Source: Immersiella caudata
Lineage: Eukaryota > Ascomycota > Sordariomycetes > Sordariales > Lasiosphaeriaceae
Direction of reading: 5' to 3'
DNA length: 64,000 nt
Assembly: GCA_030512335.1 (NCBI GenBank)
Contig: JAULSU010000004.1
Location: forward strand, 2,976,001-3,040,000
This document shows, in pieces, positions 57,854 through 64,000 of this stretch. Below the pieces are notes generated by a model that was given only the letters and a program-made list of their open reading frames with translations, was not told the origin of the DNA and did not search any database. The position numbers and the translations under genes were made by a program. Every line of letters starts with the position of its first letter. Position 1 is the stretch's first letter.

Positions 57854-60035
57854 ATGAGGGCCATGAGAAGGGATACCCTCGACTCCCTGTCCACGCTAGA
57901 TGAGGACTGGAGTCGCCGGGGCAGCGCCCAGTCCAATGTTGTGCTTGTCCTTCCTTACAGATTTGGCCCAGCCACCGCAGACCCGAGTGCTACCACCGTC
58001 CTGTCACCTCCGCCGGCTCGACGAAGTCCAAAGCCCCGGCCAAGCAATTTACACCTCAGATTGCGAAGCGACTCGGGGCTAGCATTACATACCAACCAGC
58101 TTGCGTTGCGGCAGTACACCGATTACAACTCACATGGCTCGCCGCGCTCAACTGGAACTCGGGTGAGACCTGTCAGCTACGATGCTGCGAGTACCATCGA
58201 TACTGCCTCCTTGGGAACCGGCAAAAGCTTGGACATCAAAGAAACTCGGCAAATCAAACCCCTACCCAGCTTTTTCGGTCCTGATGTGATCAAGATGGCC
58301 TTTTCCAACCCGACAACCGGCCAGCGGCTCTGTCAGTTTGCAAGGAGTAGACACTGCGCCGCAGATGTTGAGTTTCTCATGAAGGTTCGCACTCCGGGCT
58401 TGTTTACTTGGTTCATAATGCTGATGCGGCCATCAGGTGGACGAATTCTCCCGCGCCTTTGGAAACATGACGTCGTTGATCAGCCAAATATCGACCAACT
58501 TCACCGGTATCACCGCAACCTCGCCGCTGGCGCTGCCAGTCGACCTTTCGGACGCGCTCAAGACCAATACCAAGCACTGCGCGAGAACGGTGCTCCCGCC
58601 ACTTGAAAGGCTGTATCGGGATGCACGAGACTCGGTCGAAGATCGACTCGCAAGAGACTTATACCCTGGTTTCGTTAAATTTCAGCTCACTCAGTGTATG
58701 CGAAGCTCCATGTCGGTGAGCCGCTCGTTGACCGGAGGGTTCAAGTCTGCATACCCGGGCCTGGGCGATGCGTTCTGTCTGACCGACCCCAAGAAAAGGG
58801 ACAACCCCATCGTCTATGCCTCAGATGGGCTTCTGCGACTCTCGGGTTACCGAAGACGCGAGGTCGTTGGCAGGAGCTGCAAAATGTTCCAAGGGCTTTC
58901 CACAGATAGCGATGCCGCCCATCGTCTCAGAGAATCCGTTGCGCTAGGTCGGGAGACGGTAGAGCTTATCGTCAACCATCGCAAGGACGGCAGCCAGTTC
59001 TGGAATCTCCTATTTGTGTGCCCCCTCTTGGACAAGGGCAGCATTCGATACTGGCTGGGTGCACAGATCAACGTCTCTGAGAGCATGGGCTCCGACACAA
59101 AAGACGTGTTGCGCATCCTCAACTTCGGCCCTCCCGGTGAGGAGTTTCCTCCAACCACGGCTCTGAGCACACAGGAGCGACCCATCTGGAGAGCGCCTAG
59201 TGCCGCCTTGCAGGAACGCGTAGTTCCGGATGTACCTGCGAGCCTTCGCAGTCCAAGGAACCGTTCACAACGCTACCGCTTCTTCCGACACTTCTCACGG
59301 AAGACCGCTGTTGGCCGGCCGCAGTCACCCCGCCCTGTCACGCCGGTCGCTGTCCCTCCAGCGTCAACGGAAGGCGCCCCGTCCGCCAAGAGGCGAGCCT
59401 TCACAACGCGCAATCCCCAACTAGAACGCCAGCCAGACGAGTTCAGCACGCCGTACTCGCGCTTCCTCGTCATGCGCTACGTGCCTCTCCGCCCTTCGTC
59501 GCAGCACCCGCAGTCGCGCGGGTATCAGACTGCCCGGATGCCCATCGCCTTTTGCTCTTCTTTCGCCCTCGAGCTTATGGGGCTGCGGGGCAACAGTGGG
59601 GCAGTTCTCGGGCAGGATATTTTCTCCGTCCTGGCTGGGCATGTGAATCCGATGGGCGTCAGCCGGAGTCTCAGGTCGACGGTGATGGATGGGATGGCGG
59701 CTGGTGACTCCTTCAGCATAGATCTGATGGCGAGCGCAGAGTCTTCGGCGCCGAGAAACCACGTGGCGAAGCACTCGAGAAATGGGAGCATGATCCGGGC
59801 GGCCGCAGCGGTGAGTGGTGTTGGTGCTGTGGCGGGCGCATCTCTTGCTGTGGATGCGGATCCTCGGCCGCGGCTGAGCGAGACGTTTGATCGGGGAGCC
59901 GAGATACTGAGCCACGTATTGTTCGGGCCCAAGATGAGAAAGTTGGTGAGTCACTGGGCGCCTTTGAAGAATGCGGATGGGGAAGTGGGCTGGGTGGTGC
60001 TGATTTTGACGCCTGCTGCCGCCGCGTCGGCCTGA
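57854..60035 (+). CDS. RGS-LOV photoreceptor-type protein
   Basis: Exons 57854-58384 and 58437-60035 give 709 aa; the intron is 52 bp and the junction reads VEFLMK-VDEFSRAFGNM. The N-terminal 120 residues are disordered. An RGS-like helical region spans about 145-275 (FGPDVIKMAFSNPTTGQRLCQFARS through DLYPGFVKFQLTQCM). A LOV-type PAS domain spans about 286-390: DAFCLTDPKKRDNPIVYAS, GYRRREVVGRSCKMFQG, VNHRKDGSQFWNLLFVCPL, WLGAQINVSE. The flavin-reactive Cys325 of the GxNCRFLQG motif is retained, with Ser, Lys and Met-Phe substitutions. A polybasic aromatic stretch (RNRSQRYRFFRHFSRK, about 451-466) follows LOV, as in Botrytis BcLOV4, where it mediates light-driven membrane binding. A C-terminal helical domain follows. 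An in-frame ATG at 57659 would add 65 residues. Confidence 0.85.
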
Positions 60036-60209
60036 AAGAGGGGGAGAAAAGGAGGTGAGACGACATGACCACACGATGATATGTTGCGATGTCAAGTTAC
60101 GAGTCAAGATGTATGATGTATGATATTATCCTAATTATGTTTATTGAGCTAGATTTTGATCCCCTTCTTAGCAACAGAGCGGTGATCGCCCTTTGATACC
60201 CTCGGCCAC
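60036..60209. other. short convergent intergenic region
   Basis: Only 174 bp separates the stops of the RGS-LOV gene (+) and the NAPE-PLD-like gene (-). The 3' UTRs must be short or overlap. An AT-rich stretch around 60110-60145 is the likely polyadenylation region. Confidence 0.4.
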
Positions 60210-61535
60210 TCAAAATTCGCGGCTCTCCCCGATGGCGCACGTATCGAAGACGCCTGTCTCGGCAAGACCACTCTTCTTCAACGCTTCCTTGAGCATCTTT
60301 GGTGGCTCCTCCGGAGGCTCAATCGTCAGCACCCAGGTACCCCAGTGAATGCCCATCGCCCGCTTGCACCGCGTATCCTTGAAGATCTCCACCGCATCAT
60401 ACGGATTCGCATGCACATTGCTCATCAAATGCCTCGGGCTATACGCCGCAATGGGTATCAACCCCAAATCAAACGGCCCTCTCAAGCTCCCGATCTTCTC
60501 GAACTCGGGACACCTCGGCAAACCCTCATACTCCGGCCCCCAATCATCCACGTCCCGCGCAAGATGCGGCACCGCCCGGTAGCCCGTATCCCCCCCAAAC
60601 CATATCTTCTTCCCACCCGATTCCACCTCCCACGAAGCCCAGAGCGTCTCATCCTTATCCATCCCCGTCCTCCCCGAGAAATGCTGACTCGGCAAAGCAC
60701 CCAACCGCCCTTTCACCTCGTCCCCTCCCTCGCGCGTAACCGCAATCTCTGCGTCTTCCCACCAATCCATCTCCGTCACGTTTGCAATCCCGCTCGCTTT
60801 GAACCACGACTCCAACCCTAATCCCACGAAGAAATGCACTCCTGGAAACCTCTTTACTATTTCCTTGACAGTCCCATACGAAAGGTGGTCGTAGTGGCTG
60901 TGGCTTATTACGACGGCATCTATGATAGGAATGTCGCCGATTTGGCACGCGGGGGGTGAGTACCGCTTGGGCCCGGCGAAGGAGAGGGGGGAGCATCGGT
61001 CTTCGAAGACGGGATCGAAGAGGATGCGTAAACCGGAGGGGAATTCGACGTGGTAGCAGGCGTGGCCTAGCCAGGTTGCGCGGAGGGATGTAGGAGGGGG
61101 GAGGGAGAGGGGTGTGAAGGTGGGGGAGATGGAAGGGATGGAGACGGAGGCTACGGAGGGAGTGGTCATTTCGCCGCGGAAGCGGGCGCTGCGGGAGGTG
61201 TTAGCCTGGTGTTGCTGTTTTGGGGAGGGGGAGATTTACATGGCGAATTTCTTGAGGATGCCAAAGGAGGTGAAGACCTCGCCTACAGAGGGGTGAGGAT
61301 TTTGGAACTTGATGGTTTTGCCGGACGAGTCTTTGACGTGGTGCGCTTTGAGAGAGGCTCTGTCGTCGGGGATGGTTTCTGGGGCGGGCACTGTCTTGGT
61401 GACGGTGGATGTTGACTTGGCGGCAGCCATTGTTAGAGGTCGTCGGTGGTGGTGATGAATCGAAATACAGGGTCTAGCGGCGAGGACGTTGAGCGGCGGC
61501 AGAGTGCGAGGTCTTATGCAAAAGACCCGGCTCAT
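60210..61535 (-). CDS. NAPE-PLD / FMP30-type metallo-beta-lactamase-fold phospholipase D
   Basis: Hydrolase of the N-acyl-phosphatidylethanolamine phospholipase D family; the yeast relative Fmp30 is a mitochondrial inner-membrane protein. Exons 61535-61240 and 61188-60210 give 424 aa; the intron is 51 bp. The junction restores GILKKFA-IARFRGEMTTPS. The binuclear metal motif is HSHYDHLS near residue 193; other family blocks are WLGHACYHVEFPSGLRILFDPVFEDRCSP, LPSQHFSGRTGMD, IWFGGDTGYRAVP, IPIAAYSPRHLMSNVHANPYDAVEIF and GIHWGTWVLTIEPPEEPP. The N-terminus from the ATG at 61535 is Arg-rich and acid-free (MSRVFCIRPRTLPPLNVLAARP), consistent with a mitochondrial presequence. A later ATG at about 61430 (MAAAKSTST) would remove it. 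Family identity is secure; substrate is inferred. Confidence 0.9.
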
Positions 61536-62428
61536 GGTTGTGTGACAGCTCGCGCCTGCCTTTGGTTGGACCCGAGCCAGTCCGAGTCGATGCAAGCGCG
61601 GGAGACAGGAATGCGTGTGCTATTTGTTTTGCCAGCTGCGGAAAGATGTCGGCCCCCGGACCAATGACCACCCCGAGACAGGCGAAAAAGATGGCGTTTT
61701 GTCGCCAGTCCTCGCTGGAATTCCTCGGCTTGGTGGGGGCCGAGTCCGGAATTGTGGCGCCTCTACATCCGGGCAACCTGGACCAGTCCCTGGCGATGAT
61801 GTTTGAAACCGCGATGCATGGTTCATCACTTATATGGCGATCGGATTACATAATGTGACTTGTTGGTCGCGATGCAGTCAGGATATTCGGGGCGTATTGC
61901 TGAGCGCAACATCACTGACAGCCGTGTATTGCTGAAGTGTGCTTATCTCCGATACCTCCGATACCGCTGAGTCCAACACCGATTCACTTCAAGGTTGCAA
62001 ACAGAAATAGCGATTCTCAGACGGAAACTCATTCAGGCTCAATGAATACAAAGACGGATCGTTTAAATACCTAATGATGGGTAAGATGAGCTGGCATAAA
62101 AGTTCCGAGGTAGAATCCCGCTCCATGTAAATATCTGGCAACAACAAACAACGTGCTGGAAATCGCTGGCCGACAGTTCCTAGTGCCCTTGGGCCTAGCC
62201 GAGTGGAAGATAACTCGATGCTACAGAGAACATCATACCAAAGAACCCAAATTCGTGCCCTGTCCGGTCTGTGCCGCATGCTAGGCATACCTCTCTCTCA
62301 TCCTCTCGACGTGCCCAAATATGCGCTGGCAACCATATCTCGTGGACCGGTCCGAATTTGCTGAGCTCTCGATATCTTCGCTCGGCGAAATCTTGGCCGA
62401 GCCCGCTAAGCCTTGAAGGATGGCTCGC
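61536..62428. other. intergenic region
   Basis: About 0.9 kb containing the probable promoter of the NAPE-PLD-like gene. Only short overlapping frames without motifs are present; no RNA gene recognised. Confidence 0.4.
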
Positions 62429-63235
62429 TCACTGATAGCAGACATGAATAGGCGCTGGAGGGGGAGCCGGTGCCGGTGCAGCACAGGCGATCATGAAGGC
62501 CGGTGGGGGAGGCGGTGGCGGCGGAGCAGGAGGGGCCAGCTGCAGAATGATGGCCGGCTGTGGCGGAGGAGGAGCCGGAGGGGCCAGTTGCAAGACCAGC
62601 GCCGTCGTCGGCGGCGGGGGAGGAGCAGGGGGTGCCAGCTGCAAGACCAGTGCAGGTGCAGTCGGAGCAGGTGCTAGAGCAGCAGCGATACCGCCCGGAA
62701 CAGGCACAAGCCCGGTGGGAGTCAGCATATACACATGCTGAGGAGCTGCCGCAGTTGCCGCAGCTGGTGCGCTGAGGAGGATAACATAAATTGGCGAAGG
62801 GGCCGCCATGTTGGGGACTCCCGTGTTGAAGGCCGCAGCTAGCTCAGCGCTGGGAAGAACTGGGGAAGCTGAGTGCTGCGTCGGACTCTGCTGATCGGGC
62901 AGGCGCTCGAGACGAGTGAGCTCGAGATATCTCTGCTCAGTGTGTGCTTTGGTACCCTCTGTCTGGGTAACCTCCAGCAGTGTGTGGTGGAAAGAAAGGG
63001 GACTTGTCGCCGACTCCACGTTAGGAGGGGGGCCGGCTTGGTGAAGCTGGAGCTCCAGTCCGGTCGAGGCGGTAGTCTGTGCCAAAGCGGTCTCGAAGCC
63101 TCTTGGAGAATCTTCTTTGGCCTTGAAGTCTGGAAAGGATGGCAGTCTGTGATGGCTTCTTCTTCCGCGTCTAGCAGGGGTTGGTGGAGCGTGTCTTTGC
63201 GAAGACATTGTACCAGTGAGCAATGCCAGCGACAA
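62429..63235 (-). CDS. Pro/Ala-rich protein with tandem LQLAPPAPPPP repeats, hypothetical
   Basis: An uninterrupted frame of 268 codons. The N-terminal part is basic (SSQRHAPPTPARRGRRSHHR) and unremarkable. The C-terminal 110 residues are built of Ala and Pro, with three tandem copies of ALVLQLAPPAPPPP-type units followed by a longer proline run. The repeats also keep the other frames open, so the open frame alone is weak evidence. I do not recognise the family and give no function. The ATG at 63235 or the next Met at 63205 could start it. If it is not a gene, the DNA is still a real GC-rich minisatellite. Confidence 0.4.
   Translation of the reverse strand: MSLALLTGTMSSQRHAPPTPARRGRRSHHRLPSFPDFKAKEDSPRGFETALAQTTASTGLELQLHQAGPPPNVESATSPLSFHHTLLEVTQTEGTKAHTEQRYLELTRLERLPDQQSPTQHSASPVLPSAELAAAFNTGVPNMAAPSPIYVILLSAPAAATAAAPQHVYMLTPTGLVPVPGGIAAALAPAPTAPALVLQLAPPAPPPPPTTALVLQLAPPAPPPPQPAIILQLAPPAPPPPPPPPAFMIACAAPAPAPPPAPIHVCYQ
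62500..62665. repeat. GC-rich minisatellite, about three imperfect units
   Basis: Three imperfect units of about 45-60 bp share GGAGGGGCCAGTTGCAAGACC-like sequence separated by GGCGGCGG/GGAGGAG runs. They encode the repeated Ala-Pro segment of the frame on the minus strand. Confidence 0.65.
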
Positions 63236-63845
63236 GAGGGGGAGGGAACCGAGTATTTGTAGGGTGCAGCTTCACCCTTGTGACTGATGTCAAACGATGC
63301 AGATGGCAGGATAAGTGACTCTGGTCGCGGCATCCGAGAAGAGGCGAGTCATAGATACCTCAGTTGTTTGAAGGAAACCCAGCAGGACGAAATACACAGA
63401 TGTTCAGATAGTTGCCCTAGTCGCCGATTTCGCTGAGGCTTTTGGCTAGTCGAGATCGCATGATATTCTAAGTGTCCGAAGAATCAAGGAAAGCCTCTGT
63501 TTGAGCCCTGTAGCCGTCTGTTAGAATTGGAGCTTACCCCCCGGCCAAAGACCCCGTGGCCTGTAAATCAATTGGACGACTGAGGCACACTGTCCGCTGA
63601 TGCACACTTACTCATCGTTGGAACTTTGACTTCATAAACCTGAAATCCCAAATTCCGGATGATATTTCTTCCTGTGTAATGCAATGACTGCCGCTGGAAA
63701 CCGTTGTCCCCTGTGTCCACCTTTCGAAAAGTGCTTAGGCTGATTACCTTTTGTGATACCAGAGATAGTAATCCTGACTCCACGGCAATAATAGGACCAA
63801 GAAGCGGTGAACAACCTTCCTTCCTCTTCAGCATTGTCGTCCAGC
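63236..63845. other. intergenic region at the right end
   Basis: About 600 bp with no recognised gene; it should include the 3' UTR of the partial gene at 63846 and possibly the promoter of the Pro/Ala-rich frame. Confidence 0.35.
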
Positions 63846-63928
63846 TTACTTCTTCGCCATCTTCGATGCCGCGTCGGCCAAGTCCTTCAGAGCGTCGCGG
63901 CGTTTGTACTTGGCATCCTCGATGACGC
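63846..63928 (-). CDS. last exon of a gene cut by the window end
   Basis: Preceded on the minus strand by an acceptor (TGACTGTTTGTAG), this exon encodes VIEDAKYKRRDALKDLADAASKMAKK and a stop codon. The Lys/Ala/Asp-rich helical character and the clean acceptor suggest a true C-terminal exon of a gene extending beyond base 64000. An upstream acceptor-like TTGCAG followed directly by GTGAGG near 63960 marks the intron region. I do not recognise the protein. Confidence 0.5.
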
Positions 63929-64000
63929 CTACAAACAGTCAGCTGGATTAGATTCCTCACCTGCAATCAACCCTATATCATGTTTGAAAAAAGGCAAACT

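Noticed and set aside
63568..63966. 132-codon minus-strand frame at the right end
   Set aside because: It crosses the clear last exon (63846-63928) in a different phase and contains no motif; the exon with its acceptor and stop is the better model.

Overview
The window is nuclear DNA of a filamentous ascomycete (Pezizomycotina, most likely a Sordariomycete; this placement is an inference). It is supported by long orphan intergenic stretches, short introns (mostly 50-80 bp) with GTAAGT/GTGAGT donors and CTAAC/CTGAC branch points, CT-rich promoters, recurrent TACCTA/CCTAGG-type motifs, and genes typical of moulds: a HOS3/HosB-type deacetylase, an RGS-LOV photoreceptor, CSN6, a GH92 mannosidase and a yeast-type amino-acid permease. 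I rebuilt exon structures by hand. Every multi-exon coding model that lies wholly inside the window sums to a multiple of three and restores the conserved family motifs across each junction.

Layout. Bases 1-12,370 are nearly gene-free; the only credible gene is a 54-codon CxxC-rich microprotein at 4,985-5,149(-). From 12,375 the window is ordinary housekeeping territory: VIP1 inositol-pyrophosphate kinase/phosphatase (-), UTP21 small-subunit processome WD40 protein (+), an amino-acid permease (-), mitochondrial EF-G2/MEF2 (-), and retromer VPS17 (+). A second gene-poor stretch (32.5-38.8 kb) ends in a CT-rich leader for a sorbitol/xylitol-type dehydrogenase (+). CSN6 (-), a disordered nuclear-type protein (+), a small Cys-rich protein (-) with an odd leader, the HosB-type deacetylase (-), a GPI-type secreted Cys-rich protein (+), the GH92 mannosidase (-), the RGS-LOV protein (+), a NAPE-PLD/FMP30-type hydrolase (-), a Pro/Ala-rich repeat protein (-) and the last exon of one more gene (-) fill the rest.

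The genes do not form a pathway cluster; neighbours are mostly divergent or convergent pairs of unrelated genes. The most unusual signals concern introns. One 134-bp intron of the permease and one 134-bp intron of the GH92 mannosidase, 32 kb apart in unrelated genes, are recognisable copies of the same sequence in the same orientation from donor to acceptor, which looks like an introner-like element. A separate 500-bp leader upstream of the small Cys-rich gene is built from degenerate tandem units, each resembling a tiny exon plus a 35-61 bp intron with a branch site. Also notable are the RGS-LOV photoreceptor with an intact photoactive Cys in a variant motif, a 22-nt microexon in VIP1, and a long Ser/acidic insertion in the dehydrogenase.
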